A stretch of DNA of 64,000 bases from Xestospongia muta (GCA_963693285.1 OY848921.1:558001-622000), one strand, 5' to 3'; counted from the stretch's first letter, positions 17,013 through 47,179 are shown. Notes: generated by a model from the sequence alone, not told the origin. Program-made: numbers and translations.

Positions 17013-17546
17013 GACTAGCATAGCAAAACAATCTATTAGCTCTAAACTGTGGTTAATTAATTTTCAAACAGCTCATATTCAAACTAGTAGCTATTATTAT
17101 CACTACGACACTAATAGTATATAGGTACTGACTTGGAGAGATAGAAGGTAGGAACAAAGCCAACTGCAACCAGGCATACACTTTCAAGAAAGAAAGGCGT
17201 TTACTATATTAATTCTAATTAACGCCCACTTTTGTTGCGCGGTTTGATTTCTGCGAAAATAGCGTTAAAATTGTTTCAAATCAATTTTCTTTTAACAGAA
17301 GACAATCTAATCATAATAATATAAACATAGCAATAATACTAAAGTTGATGGAGCTTTCAAAAGAGCAACAAAAAATGGAAGAAGTTTCGATAAATTTTTA
17401 TGCCTAAAATTCTCAAAATGAGAAAGTGTTCAATAAAGAGAGCCTAACACACTAGCATATACAAATTTTAACAATACTATTATGAGTAATGGAATATGGT
17501 ATCAGCAGCTGTATCCCTATTATAAGTATCTAGTTCATAATATTAG
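17013..17546. other. Intergenic region, SETD1 5' side / clathrin 3' side
   Basis: 534 bp between the SETD1 start codon and the clathrin stop codon. It must contain the SETD1 promoter and the clathrin 3' UTR. No gene and no clear motif are visible. Confidence 0.5.
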
Positions 17547-24853
<7,307 letters not shown>

Positions 24854-25070
24854 ATTGGGCACTTTTTCAGAAGATCTGCAACCCTCTTAGGTGCTGTTTT
24901 TAGCTCAAAAAGAACTTTCAAAGACGATTAAGGCACAAAAGAGGAACGGGGGACAGCCTTCAAACCACTAGTTTCCGTTGCCTAAGGGTCACCGTCTCCT
25001 CCTCTAAAAATTGCTCTACTGCGCATGCTCGAAAATATTAGCGTACCAGCCCCACCCACATGGTGCAGAA
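24854..25070. promoter_or_regulatory. Bidirectional promoter, clathrin / CHD1L, with an NRF1-like site
   Basis: 217 bp separate the two ATGs. CTGCGCATGCTC at 25019-25030 matches the NRF1 core GCGCATGC, typical of housekeeping bidirectional promoters. Two short upstream ATG frames (25025 and 25060) precede the CHD1L start at 25071; the second is only 7 codons. Confidence 0.6.
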
Positions 25071-29568
<4,498 letters not shown>

Positions 29569-29752
29569 CTAAAAATAACACATGTATACATACAATTTAA
29601 CCTGGATACTTTATCACAATACCACATGTATTAGTGTTGAGTTCATTGAAGACAAGAAATGTTAGTCTTAAATGATATCTCTTGTGTCATCCTTATCACT
29701 GGTTATTATAATATGATCACTTTATCTTCCATCATGTCCTTTCTCTCTAAAT

Positions 29753-30740
29753 CTATTGACTTAGTTCTTCATCGTCATCTTCAGAATCAAACTCTACATT
29801 GGGATCTTTAGTCCATGTACCATCAGTGTTTGGTATCCAGCCTGAACTGAGGTATTTATTATATAAGTGATGTCATTATTACGTCATTGTCATTACCTGC
29901 GTAACTTCACAAACTTGCTCTCTGATTTTTGCTGTTCACTTGATTTCTTGTTTCCATGACAACTAGACAAAGCATCAATTTTAACTTTTGATTTCTGTGG
30001 AAACACAAGTTCAGATTTTGATACTGGGGTACTGTCCTCTTCATTAGTGTTAATTATCTTCATCTGGCTATCCAAATGGGACAATTTCATTTTTCTTTTT
30101 CTTGAGAAAAAGAATTGGTCCTCAGTAGATGTACTCTTCATTGGTTTTGACTGAGAAGTTGATGATAAGAGGGCGTGGTCAATAGCTTGTGCAGTTTGTG
30201 ACAACAATGGAGGGAGGGGCTTAAATTAGAAGAGAACAATGACCAGCTGTTAAAATAATAGCGTACATACATTTTCCATTTCTGATAGTTCAGATTTTGT
30301 TGTCTGCTCTTGTCTTTGTAATTCCTTTTTTCTTAAGCGTCTGTGTGCAGCTAAGTGTTACTAATAATAGTGTGTTGCTAATAATAGTATCTGCCCACTC
30401 ATCTAAATTAACACTACAGGTACTTACATTGTATATGTCTCCGCCCATTACGATGTATTGTCAATGTTGCTATGGTATCGAACACTGGACGATGACCACA
30501 AATTAAACAGGCATATCTGTGTGAATGGATAAATGGATGAAAATGGACAAACAGACACACCTACCGTCCATCTCTCATACGAAGAGCTTCATTATCGGGA
30601 ATTTGACCAGCAAGAAGGTGGTTAACTCTTTTCTTCTATAAAAGGATATATCTCTCATCAAATAACATGAGAATCACGTGACTCAATACCTTTAACCGTC
30701 TTATTTGAGAGAATTGATCTCCAACAAGCTTGAACGCCAT
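29753..30740 (-). CDS. SCNM1: SCNM1, zinc-finger splicing factor of the minor spliceosome
   Basis: Exons start at ATG 30740 (30740-30690, 30635-30565, 30516-30428, then two to three more) and end at TAG 29753. The N-terminus MAFKLVGDQFSQIRRLKKKR, the zinc finger CLICGHRP with its two downstream histidines, and the C-terminal SGWIPNTDGTWTKDPN followed by VEFDSEDDDEE all match SCNM1. The middle is Ser/Lys-rich and poorly conserved, as expected. SCNM1 was first described as a modifier of sodium-channel splicing and is now known as a component of the U12-type spliceosome. It lies tail-to-tail with CHD1L, which has a U12-type intron, and head-to-head with EIF4H. Confidence 0.92.
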
Positions 30741-30805
30741 GTTGATGGTGGGCGCGGCTCGTTACTTGGAGCCACACCCATTCCACATGGTTGTTGTGAC
30801 TGAAC
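30741..30805. promoter_or_regulatory. 65-bp bidirectional promoter, SCNM1 / EIF4H
   Basis: Only 65 bp lie between the two start codons, so core promoter elements must overlap 5' UTRs. The stretch is GC-richer than its surroundings (GGGCGCGGCTCG). Confidence 0.6.
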
Positions 30806-32279
30806 ATGGCTGACGAAGTATTCGATAGTAACTCCTCTGAAGGGCCTCCTCGTTCATCTTATGGCTACCATGACAGAGGGTGAGATAAACCGACTAGATG
30901 ATTATATTACTAATATTTTAACTTATTATATATATATTATATCTACATAATGTAGTAATAAAATGCTGTGTTTACTAGACAATTGACAATTGTTCCTTTT
31001 GTAATGATACCATTATACTGTACTTTTTACATGAAGTGTCTAGAGGTCCAACAAGAAATCCATGCTTTATTGCGTACAGATAATATTAGATAAGGGGTGT
31101 GGTCTGTATTGTAATGCACACGTCAAATTAGGGACGTTCTGCTAGATGTATAGATGCTTGTACTGTTAAATGTTTTGAGTTAATGGACATATAAAATAGA
31201 CAAATGTAATTAAATGTATCTTATTTAGACCTCCACAAGGTCATCGATACGGTGACTATCAAAATTATGGAGCACCTCAATTTGATCTACCTCAGGAACC
31301 TCCTTTTACTGCATTTGTAGGTAATTTACCACCTAACACTGTTCAGGGCGATTTAGATGCCATCTTCCAGGCACTTAAAGTTGGGTAATAATGTCATATG
31401 ATTCATGTGATCGGCATGTTTTTAGGTCAAGGCAGTTCGTTTAGTTCGTGACAAAGATAGTGACAAATTTAAAGGTACGAGAGAATTAATTAAGTGTGTG
31501 GGCGGGCTAATGTATATATACTTCAGGATTTTGTTACGTTGAGTTTGAAGATTTAGACTCTTTGAAAGAAGCTTTGGACTTTGATGGAGCTGTAAGTTAC
31601 TATTAATAGTCTAGTTGTTCTATTTATAGACTATATAATGATGACATCATTTCTATTAATAGGAATATGATAACAGACCATTAAAAGTTAATGTTGCTGG
31701 GAGTAGAGGAGGAAGACGGGGGAGAGGTGGTGGAGGAAGGGGTGGCAGAGGAGGACGAGGTGGAAGTAAGTCTTTTTCAAGTTTCTTTATTCTTTTACCC
31801 ATATTAGGAGATTATGGTCCTCCCACTGGACCTGGTGGCCCTCCTCCTGGGTATTATCCTCCTGGTGGTCCTCCTTCTTACAGAGGAGGTCACCCTGATC
31901 AAGGAGGTTGGCGAGGGTATCGTGGTGGACGAGGACCACGTAGAGGAGGAGGGGGAGGGAGAGATAGAGACAGAGGGAGACCACCATATGAAGAATTCAA
32001 AGAAGCTGATCCAAGTAAATCATGTGACAATTATGTGATGTCATGACCTCAATCATGTGATAATCATATGATGTCTATTATGTAGTTGACTTGGAGACAC
32101 GACCAAAATTAAAACTAAAACCGAGAACTGTTGATAAAGAAGTTAATGACTTAGCAGACAGTACTTCCCGATTATCCATATTTGGAGAGGGACGACCAAG
32201 AGACGAGAAAGAGTACGAAGAAAAGAAAAAAGAGAGATTAAGAAAGGAATCACAGTCGTCAGATACTGGTGATCCTTAA
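30806..32279 (+). CDS. EIF4H: Translation initiation factor eIF4H
   Basis: Starts at ATG 30806 (first exon to 30879) and ends at TAA 32277-32279. A single RRM has RNP2 TAFVGNLP and RNP1 KGFCYVEF, with the eIF4H-specific stretch [11 protein letters not shown] and [14 protein letters not shown]. It is followed by a Gly/Arg-rich RGG region and the eIF4H/eIF4B tail [11 protein letters not shown], then [13 protein letters not shown]. The factor stimulates the RNA helicase activity of eIF4A during ribosome scanning. The donor after AAA near 31380 (GTTGGG) is atypical but is the only one that keeps the RRM frame. Confidence 0.94.
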
Positions 32280-32586
32280 TTAAAAGTAAACAAAGTACTA
32301 ATTTTCTTACTGATAATTAGAGTAGATATGGTATACACATACGTACAATATTGTGATCTCACATTACATCATTATGACATCAAGTTATATTATCAAAAGT
32401 TAAATACATGTTGCTCGTTATCAATTGATCATTAATTAATTAATAAATCAATTGTTTTATTATATACAATTATTACAGCCAATAAAATAAATTATTACCT
32501 CACTGAGAGAGGAAATAAACACAAATTAATTAATAAATAAATGAAAATTATTATTAATAAAATTAAACTTATAATACAAGTCTTCT
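32280..32586. other. Convergent 3' intergenic, EIF4H / SVOP-like
   Basis: 307 bp, very AT-rich, with several AATAAA-like signals on both strands. No gene is seen. Confidence 0.5.
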
Positions 32587-35500
32587 TTATCCATGTAAGT
32601 CCTAAGGACAAACAATACTAAACTATTATACTTTTAATGGGACTTACTTTTAATGACCTCCCTTTAGTTTCTATTGGTAGTAACAAAGACAACACTGCTA
32701 AAATCAATGATGACCCGACATATAATGATAAGGTCGCATAATCACTTATTGGAAATAGAGCCTACATGTAAAGAGAGAGAGAGAGAGATATAGTGAGGGA
32801 GAGGGAGACAAAGAGGAAGATGGAGAGGGAGATGGTGAGATGGAAAAGAAGAGGGTTACACTATGTCTCATATTAAATCTCAATATGCTGACCTGAGCAA
32901 AAAATGGCGTCACTAACGCACCTATACGAGCAGCTGATGTCATCACTCCCATTGCTATTCCTCGTACTTTAGTGGGAAATACCTCCGGAGTGTATACATA
33001 AACAGCTTGAAACACACCAGTAGCAAATCCTCTAGCACCAAACAAGAAGACAGTCAACCATATTCTAGAGAAATAAAGAAGAAATTAAGTCACGACAAAG
33101 TCTTTATTTTACTTACTCGGGGACACAAATTAGCAATAAACCAAAAAATAATCCTGTACAAACAAATTCAGCACACATGGTAATTTTACGTCCAATTAAC
33201 TCAATAATAACTAATGTTATTATAATACCAGGGAACTCTGCAGCTGACGTCCAGACGATATGAGTATAAAAGGAGGTCGTCAAGTTTTGACAACCCGTAC
33301 TAAAATCAGATCGATTTTTACCTGAATAAAATAACTATGAATTATGTAAATATAATGCATCTTACCGCAATGAGGATCATATCCTGATTCCAGTATAGTA
33401 GTTGTTAATAGGACAGCACCATAGTAGAGCCAGGCACATCCCAACCTTATAATAAGCAGATATAACAATGGATAAATGGATGGATGAATGGATGGATGGA
33501 TGAATGGATGGATGGATGGATGGACAGGTAGACACAACAATGGATAAATGAATAAAGACATAAATACATAAATGGATAAATGGATGAATAAATGGATGAA
33601 TATAACTTACCAAATAAACAATAAGAGAATTGATGTCTTCCACATACCACCAGTAAACAGCACTTTAAGATCACGTCCAACATTTTTAGCAGCTTGTATA
33701 CCTTTTGCCTAACAAAGTCACATGATCATCACACGATACAGTAGTAATGGTCCACCACAAAGTCACATGATCATCACATGATACAGAATAAGCATACCTT
33801 CAATTTAGTCAAACGTGTAGCATGAACTTCATCTGGATAAACAGAATAATTTGGAGGAGTTTGTTCTTTCCCATTTAGTAGTGGAGCCTCTTCAGGGGAC
33901 ATTCTATTCTCATTATCCTCGGGTAAGTTCTCACTCAAGGATGACTCTAATGAACAAAAAAATTGTATTGGATTACACAACACTCCTAACCTGTGGAACG
34001 GTGGATTGAGGTGTTGTCTTCAACTGATGTCTGTTCCTCTTCCAACCTCTCCTTTTCTTCTTGGGAAACAAGACGACCCTGTGAAGGAAGAGGGCTGACT
34101 AGATGACCACACCTACCCCAGAGTAACTTACAACAGGAGGACTTTTAAAGTTTAACCGGGCGATATGTTTAATCACATCATTTCCTTTATCAATTTTACC
34201 ACGAGAAACATAGTACCTGGCAGACTCAGGAACAATCTGTATAATCAAAGAACACAAAAGGACATTGTCTGTATTAGGATAATAGTTTTATACAAATACT
34301 TTAGTCTATTATTGAGGACAAACTATCTGTTTCCATACAATTAAATTACTTTGTGCATTAATTATTAGGGTTTAACTCACAAGGAAGAAAAATAACACTA
34401 AAGCCAATGGTAGAGCACACAATCCAACGTATATTCTCCAATTAATATGATTATATACAGTAGAGGTTTCTATTGGATCTGGGACTAGAGAATGTTGATG
34501 TCATGTGATTGTCATATGATGTTCATGTGATTTACCATTTGGTATTACAGCAAGAGCTAGCAAAGCAGCAAAGACGCTTCCAACAGCCCACCACACCTCC
34601 AAGAGAACAATACAGACACCACGGATTTTCTTTGGAAGGAATTCAACATAATATGTCACGCTACATAAAGAAGTATTTCATTGTGCGGTCTTCTGTTACT
34701 TAATCCATCTGTCCATCTATCCATTAATCCATCTGTCCATCTATCCATTCATCCATCTGTCTATCCATTCATCCATCTGTCCATCCATTCATCCATCTGT
34801 CCATCCATTCATCCATCAATTCATCTGTCTCATTTCTTACGCCTGAGCACTTCCTCCTATACCAAAACCTGCTAGACATCGAAACAATAGTAATGTTCCA
34901 TAGTTAGGAGAGAGAGCACTGGCCAATCCAAATAACAATACAACAATATCAACTATTAGCAATACCTGATATGGAATATGATCACATGACAATCACATGA
35001 AATTATTGTACTAACTTTTTTTCTCCCAATAACATCAGCAATTGCTCCCCAAAAGAGACCACCAATCAGGAAACCAACAAATACAACCTAATGTAGTAAT
35101 ATGGAGTAATCGTGCATTGGTATAATGGAGTAATGGTGCACTGGTATAATGGAGTAATGGTGCATTGGTATAATGGAGTAATGGTGCACTGGTATAATGG
35201 AGTAATGTAGTGGCATAATGGAGTAATGGTGCACTGGTATAATGGAGTAATGGTACACTGGTATAATGGAGTAATGGTACACTGGTATAATGGAGTAATG
35301 GTGCACTGGTATAACAGAGTAATGGTGCACTAGTATAATGGAGTAATGTAGTGGGATAATGGAGTAATGGTGCACTGGTATAATGGAGTAATGGTACACT
35401 GGTATAATGTATATTGGTATACTGGTACATTGGCATAATGATATTATTGGTATATACGTACTGAAGTGATCAAGGCTTCTTCCCAATCACTTAAAAACCA

Positions 35501-35929
35501 GTCACATGTAACAATAGGAGACAATATTGACAACAACATTAATTCCATAGCATCTGCTATCTATAAAAGGGGGCGGAGCTAAAGATGACATCACAACAAT
35601 ATCACACTTACCCATATCATACCAGCAAAAAAAGTCACCACTATTTGGAAAGGTCCAAACCCCATATAGTCAATAGCATCCTCTACAGTATACACACGAA
35701 CCTCTGTTTCCTTGGCAACAATCTGTATTACATTATCTTCTTCAGATATATGAACACTCTTTGTCTGAAGAAGTTGCACACGTTCAGATTCTTCTATGTC
35801 TTTGTCCTCATTGTCTGTTAGTTTGCCAATATCTTCTGATTCCAAATATCTCAACCCTTTTACATTGTCTTCGTTTTCTAAACCAGCAACTTCTTCTGAA
35901 GGCGGCAAAGGAGAATCCTCTATGTCCAT
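32587..35929 (-). CDS. SVOP: SVOP/SV2-type major facilitator superfamily transporter
   Basis: Starts at ATG 35929 with a long acidic cytosolic N-terminus, then [15 protein letters not shown] and WIADAMELM as in SVOP. Further matches are LITSVVFVG, the SV2-family blocks [16 protein letters not shown] and [14 protein letters not shown], and the end [10 protein letters not shown]. The predicted product has the 12 membrane spans of an MFS carrier, with a large acidic loop ([13 protein letters not shown]) between the two halves. SVOP is an orphan transporter of synaptic vesicles in animals with neurons, so in a sponge-like animal it must have another use; its substrate is unknown. The C-terminus is ambiguous: splicing adds KDLHG and a stop at 32587, whereas read-through of the GTAAGT donor stops about ten codons later. 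Confidence 0.87.
33468..33606. repeat. (GGAT/GAAT)n repeat in a transporter intron
   Basis: Degenerate ATGG/ATGA units, sense strand CCATCC. Confidence 0.85.
34705..34830. repeat. (CATC)n repeat in a transporter intron
   Basis: Units of CATCTGTC and CATTCATC type; here the sense strand is GGATGG, opposite to the neighbouring intron repeat. Confidence 0.85.
35098..35430. repeat. 24-bp minisatellite in a transporter intron
   Basis: About twelve units like GGTGCACTGGTATAATGGAG followed by TAAT, with truncated copies. It produces long repetitive ORFs on the minus strand that are not genes. Confidence 0.92.
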
Positions 35930-36112
35930 TATTGTTGTAAATTTATTTCGATATTACTTTTATTGATGCATAACTATTCTTTTAATTAGAACCACCCATA
36001 TTGCTGCAGGCAGCCCCCATACAGTGAAGTAAGTAGTGCTGTGTAATATTTATTACTTACTAACTCTCTCTCTCTCTCCCTCTCTCTAGTCACACATTAC
36101 ATATCAGTAAAT
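35930..36112. promoter_or_regulatory. Divergent promoter region, SVOP-like / GTPase
   Basis: 183 bp between start codons. A (CT)n run ending CTAG at 36064-36090 suggests a 5' UTR intron of the GTPase gene ending just before its ATG. Confidence 0.5.
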
Positions 36113-38554
<2,442 letters not shown>

Positions 38555-38709
38555 CGAGCACCTGATAGAGAGAAAATAAATTTCAAATTTTTAGATAGGT
38601 AATGCTTTTTCAATTGAAATTCGTATGTAGAAAATTGACTTGAACAACCCACTTTATGATTTGTTTATTAATTATTATTATAAATAAAATAAAAGGTTGT
38701 TTATATTTA

Positions 38710-39996
38710 CTATCTTGTTGTGTGTTTGATCCATGCAGTGTGCAATCCATCTATAAAGATACCATCTTTTTGACTCATTTCACCTCTCTCTCTAAGGATG
38801 TAACTGGAGAATGTCGAGTGTAAAGATGGAATAAATTGATCACTTTGAACACACACTAACTGTTCATACATACCCAGAACATCACGACGAATGCTACGTG
38901 AAAGTTTAGATAAATTTAGAGCATCAGAAAAATTAGTTGCAAAATACAATTTGAAACCAGCTTTGATAATGGGCTTAAACCATTTCAAATGAGGCTCATC
39001 CGTTGCCACATAGACTGGTATGTTCATTGAAAATCCATTAGCTAGCATCTCAGCAATCCAGTCATGAGGAGTTAATTTTTTTGCTATATGTCCAATTCTT
39101 CGTACATGTATTGCATTATAAATGTTTAGTTTAGCTCTAACTGCATTAGCTAATGAGTACATGTGTTTTTTGTATCTGACGTAATTTAGGATCCATTGCT
39201 GAGCTAATGTAGCTGCATGGAGTGTAGTAAAACGGATTTGTATACCAAACAAAGTCCCTTCCTCAAAATAGATGATGTCAGATGTATCGTTAATTAAATC
39301 TGATACATATCTAATTATAGGGGCATTGTCGTTCTTTTCAGCTTCTTTCTTCTCTTCAATACATTTTTGTCTCCATCCTTTATTGGGTGCAAAGACTTGG
39401 TTAATCATGTAGTGTTTCTCTTGATCGTTGCTAGGATATCTATCAACCCAGTAACCATAACCCATACTGTGACATACACGATGCCATGACAAGTTCTTTG
39501 AGTAAACTTGTAGGAACTTACGATGTGTTGTGTTTACTTCTATCACCGGTACTAGTTCTGACATGCGTTCTAAATCTAAAAATGTCGAAAGTGGTAACAA
39601 GTTTGAGCGGGACATTTTGTTGTATGTTAGGTAACCATAACGACCATGCAAAGGTAAAGTCTGCTCCATTTTCTCACCAACAAGATGTGAGGAGAGTGGA
39701 TGTACAATTAGTGTCCTGTTCAATAGTTTAGCAAGTATAACAGCAGCTTCAATGACAATTCTCTGATTATTCCATCCATTACCAGGAGGTTGGTAAGAAA
39801 TATAGCGATGAGAGTTGGACAATACAATTTGCTTAGCAACTCTACCAGAATGAAAACTTTGGTTTGAGACCACATAGGATCCAGTCCTTCTCCATTCAAC
39901 ATATATTGAGCCCTTGACTAAATAGAAGATATATACAGTAATCAACAGAACACATAAGACAGTACAATATGTGATATATTTTCTTAGTCCACCCAT
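38710..39996 (-). CDS. Type II membrane O-fucosyltransferase-like protein, intronless
   Basis: A single uninterrupted frame of 428 aa. A short cytosolic start is followed by one membrane anchor (CTVLCVLLITVYIFYLV), the layout of Golgi type II glycosyltransferases. PPGNGWNNQRIVIEAAVILA followed by LLNRTLIVHPL is the donor-binding start of the O-fucosyltransferase superfamily (GDP-fucose users), and AIHVRRIGH is the family HxRR-like motif. Several N-glycosylation sequons (NQS, NRT, NTT, NLS, NDT) fit a luminal domain. Acceptor and true donor are unknown; it is not clearly POFUT1 or POFUT2. It lacks introns although nearly all neighbours have many. Confidence 0.78.
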   Translation of the reverse strand: MGGLRKYITYCTVLCVLLITVYIFYLVKGSIYVEWRRTGSYVVSNQSFHSGRVAKQIVLSNSHRYISYQPPGNGWNNQRIVIEAAVILAKLLNRTLIVHPLSSHLVGEKMEQTLPLHGRYGYLTYNKMSRSNLLPLSTFLDLERMSELVPVIEVNTTHRKFLQVYSKNLSWHRVCHSMGYGYWVDRYPSNDQEKHYMINQVFAPNKGWRQKCIEEKKEAEKNDNAPIIRYVSDLINDTSDIIYFEEGTLFGIQIRFTTLHAATLAQQWILNYVRYKKHMYSLANAVRAKLNIYNAIHVRRIGHIAKKLTPHDWIAEMLANGFSMNIPVYVATDEPHLKWFKPIIKAGFKLYFATNFSDALNLSKLSRSIRRDVLGMYEQLVCVQSDQFIPSLHSTFSSYILRERGEMSQKDGIFIDGLHTAWIKHTTR

Positions 39997-40409
39997 TGTT
40001 GATGCAATGTAGAATTTGGGGTGGGTTTATAATGTTAAATTGAATATATTAGTCTCAAGGGTTGATGATTTTAATTTTTTTAGAACTATACATAATTTAA
40101 ACTTTCCTTCATTTATCGTCTTTCTACTTTTTAAAAAGCATGTTTTTCTCACTACATGATCCATCAACTCAATATCTATTGACCTGACTTTACATTTTAT
40201 ATGAATGTTTTCAACTAGATCTCCTTGAAAACAATTAAACTGACATTCAGTCTTGACTAAATTTCCTAGATTAATAATTTTATTTACAACATTTCTAAAA
40301 GTGGGACGTGATGTTGTAAAAAGTTCATACTATTCCCGGGCCAGATCTGCGCATGCGTAGATGACCACGTGTGTCATTTTAAAACCACACCTACATTGAA
40401 ATTATTAAA
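39997..40409. promoter_or_regulatory. Divergent promoter region, O-FucT-like / CWC22, with an NRF1-like site
   Basis: 413 bp between start codons. TGCGCATGCGTA at 40348-40359 is a near-perfect NRF1 palindrome and CACGTG at 40367-40372 is an E-box, both within 65 bp of the CWC22 ATG. Confidence 0.6.
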
Positions 40410-44018
<3,609 letters not shown>

Positions 44019-44400
44019 TTTGTTTTAAAAACGTATTTTAGTTTTAAATATACTTTTAAAAATAATTTCTCATTGAGATTGTCTACTATTACCATTACTA
44101 CCAGATAATATTGATTCTAAAGAAATACTAAAAATATAAATGATCATAACATACTAAGTATGCACATGTATATATTATATATGTATATTTCTGATGTTCA
44201 TTAATATCAGGAATGATGTATAAATGTTCTAAAAATGACATTAAAAATTTTGAACGACATTATCAAGTTGACACACAAAATTGGAGTATTGCAATCAAAT
44301 TGCTCTTTTGTTCGATGTCCCTATAATTATTTTAGTGTTATTAAATGTATAGCAAATGATATGGAGGATCAACTTACTAATTGTAATTGTTATATTTTGA
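44019..44400. other. Convergent 3' intergenic, CWC22 / septin A
   Basis: 382 bp, AT-rich, containing both 3' UTRs. No gene is seen. Confidence 0.5.
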
Positions 44401-46310
44401 TTAAGTCTTTGATAATTGAGCTTGAAGACGAGCCATCTGCCTTCGCATTTCCTCTAACTAATGAAATAAACATTACTTAATATCTAATTCCATTCCCAGG
44501 TCCCCAATCTCAAGGTAGTCTACATGGGAATGAGACTAGTAATTACATAATAATTACCTCATCCTCTTTAGCTTGGATTAAGTCATCATATATAGTACGA
44601 CCTGGCAAGGGGACACTAACAGGAGAAATATGAGAATATGCTTAATTAAAAATGATAATAACTTACTCGGCAAGTTTCTTTTTACGATAATTCTCATAAT
44701 GAATATCGTTTGTGCAATCTTTCAGATCTTGCATATGTGTGTTAAGAAGCATTTTCTTCAAGAGAACAAAATCACTATGATCCTTACTATCAACTGAAGA
44801 AGGAAGAAGAAGAAATGAAGAGGACGAAACATTATCAATTAGTTCAGACCTTCCACTAGACCCCAGGGATAGAGACGTCCACATACTCTTCTACCCCCAA
44901 CTTGATGGAAAGTGGTACTACCAATCACTCCCATAGGAATTGCATCCTAAGAAAATTAAAAATAAACTTGTAGTGAGAAAAATCCTAGTCTAGCTGAAAT
45001 TTAAACCCAAAATCTCCTGAATACAAGACTGATGTTTGTACTCAATCAACTGAGCCATCAGTTTATTGTGTATAGTAATGCCATCACTTCTTTTATTTAA
45101 AGGAACAAAAGCAATGGTCACTCACGCTTGTCCCACTATTACCATTATTTCTTTTATTTCATAAGAGTCTTCGCTCTGATCAATCTCTCCATTATATATA
45201 TGTATTTCATTGGTAGCTATTTCTTTTAATATCTACAATAGATCTGTTGTCATGACCACACCTACTAGATGAGAAACTGTACCCGAGTTTTTTGTTTCTT
45301 CAGTTCAGTTTCCGTCAAAGTATCAGCTTTAGCGATTACTGGTATAATGTTTACTATGTGATGTAACTGTTTCATACATTGTATATCCAATGTTTTAAGG
45401 CTAGAAATGGATGGATAGATGGATTAATGGACAGAATAATGGATGGATGGATAGATGGATTAATGGACAGAATAATGGATGAATAGATGGATTACTGGAC
45501 AGAATAATGGATGGATGGATGGATTACTGGACAAAATAATGGATGGATGAATGGATTAATGGACAGAATAATGGATGGATAGATGGATTAATGGACAGAA
45601 TAATGGATGGATAGATGAATCGATAGGTTATTACTTGTGACTGTTAGGATTGATAAAATAAAGACAACAATGGACTCGATCATCTTCTATATTGGGACGA
45701 TTAAAACTGTTCTCGTCATCCAAATATTTGTCATATTTTGAAGTGATATATTGTACAATAGGTACCCAACTAAACAAAACAGTTGATTTTAAAATAATCA
45801 CATCATTACACTCTTACCAATCTGTGTTATCTACATTATCTCCAAAGCCAGGGGTATCAACCACGGTCAACTTTAACTTAATTCCTTTGTCCACAAAAGG
45901 TTCAATTTCAACTGTTGTAGTGTCAATACGACTTGATGGGTGATCTGATAAGAGAGAGAGAAAGAGACAAAGAGATACAGAGAGAGAGCATACATCTCAT
46001 TTGATATCAGGAGAGCATTGATCAAGTCCCAAGGGATAAAGGACTTGGCTGACCTGTGACAATGTTGATACATAATTTGTCTTACTTATTGTTCCTGAAG
46101 TAATATCACTACCAAACAATGACTGTATCAGAGTTGACTTGCCTAGTCCAGACTCACCTAACAAAATAAGGGATGATGCATTCTATCATGAAACTACAGT
46201 GTAAACTCTGCTAACTCACCAACAACTATGACAGAGAATCTGAACCCTTTCTTCATTGATTTCCTATGAACAAGGTAAGGCAGATTATGAAAACCAAGTG
46301 ATTTTGACAT
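44401..46310 (-). CDS. Septin A (SEPT2-group GTPase)
   Basis: Starts [20 protein letters not shown] at 46310 and ends [16 protein letters not shown] with TAA at 44401-44403. The G domain has [10 protein letters not shown] (G1), DTPGFGD (G3) and an AKAD-type G4 (in the exon around 45330). The septin unique element follows ([22 protein letters not shown]), and a short C-terminal coiled coil closes the protein. Septins polymerise into filaments at the cell cortex, cytokinetic ring and ciliary base. It is a tandem paralogue of septin B, 870 bp away on the same strand. One intron holds a tRNA-like repeat, another a GGATGG repeat. Confidence 0.92.
44992..45062 (-). repeat. tRNA-like sequence, probably SINE-derived
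   Basis: On the minus strand TGGCTCAGTTGATTGAGTAC resembles a tRNA D-arm with A box, and about 30 nt on GGGTTTAAATTTC resembles a decayed B box (GGTTCGANTCC). The anticodon stem does not pair well, so a functional tRNA is unlikely; a tRNA-derived SINE or pseudogene inside a septin A intron fits better. Confidence 0.45.
45407..45632. repeat. (GGAT)n higher-order repeat in a septin A intron
   Basis: Units like GATGGATTAATGGACAGAAT plus AATGGATG recur with a period near 36 bp. Confidence 0.88.
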
Positions 46311-47179
46311 TTTGTAGTTCAGCTTCAACAGAGGAATTAGCAGAGGAAAGGCCAGCCTCTCTCTTTACATTAAATGGAATGCTAGTACAATTACAGCCCA
46401 CATGCATAGCATAGTGACAAATGAACCATGTCAAAATCAGCATTGTATTACTACTCGAAATTCCAAACTTGGTTAGACATGTTATTGCATTTGTGTCTAG
46501 CATGGGATGGTATAGTGTGTCTAAGCTAGCTACACTTAAAACTTAAAAATAACTTTCATCACGGTTGTACTATGGTGGATTCTGTGGTATGTTTTGTTTG
46601 TGCAAAATGAAAGCAGAGACACTGTCAACATCATCACAGCACTTTGTCCAATAAATATACACTATATCCATCTATGTGTTTGTCATATGTAAATAATATA
46701 GTTATTTTATCATTTCAATATATCTTTATTGTACTTGTAATAGTACATATTCAACAATATTAAAGTCCTAAAATGGCCAGATGTTTATGATCGAACAGAG
46801 GTGGAATTTTGTCATGGATATCACACGTAAATAAACATTTAATACGATGCCAAATGAGCATATCTAACTCACCTACCGACATCTTAAAACTTGGTCTAAT
46901 TTAATAACATCAATTGACATAGTTAATTAACTATTACAATAAAATTATTAATAATAATATTGAGTGGAACAGACCCTAACAAGAACTCGTGTACACCAAA
47001 CACTACATTTGTAAAAAATAATATTTTAAAATGGCTAGGAACTTGATTGATAATTAATTACTACAGTCATTGATGGGATGAGTATGTGTGTGCAACAAAA
47101 CACAATGTAAGGAGAAATAGAAAAAAAATACTCTATTTAAAAATTATTGATGATGTCATGAACGATACGGGTTTGTGCC
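46311..47179. other. Intergenic region between the two septins
   Basis: 869 bp containing the septin A promoter and septin B 3' UTR. The sequence is AT-rich; short ORFs in it look random and I see no gene. Confidence 0.55.

Noticed and set aside
35035..35486. Tyr/Ser/His-rich repeat ORFs of about 130 aa on the minus strand
   Set aside because: 24-bp minisatellite inside a transporter intron.
38710..39996. Bacterial contamination as the source of the intronless genes
   Set aside because: They are embedded between intron-bearing animal genes in continuous sequence, and O-FucT-like and QPRT families both occur in animals.
44992..45062. Functional tRNA gene
   Set aside because: The anticodon stem does not pair and the B box is decayed; kept only as a SINE-like repeat.
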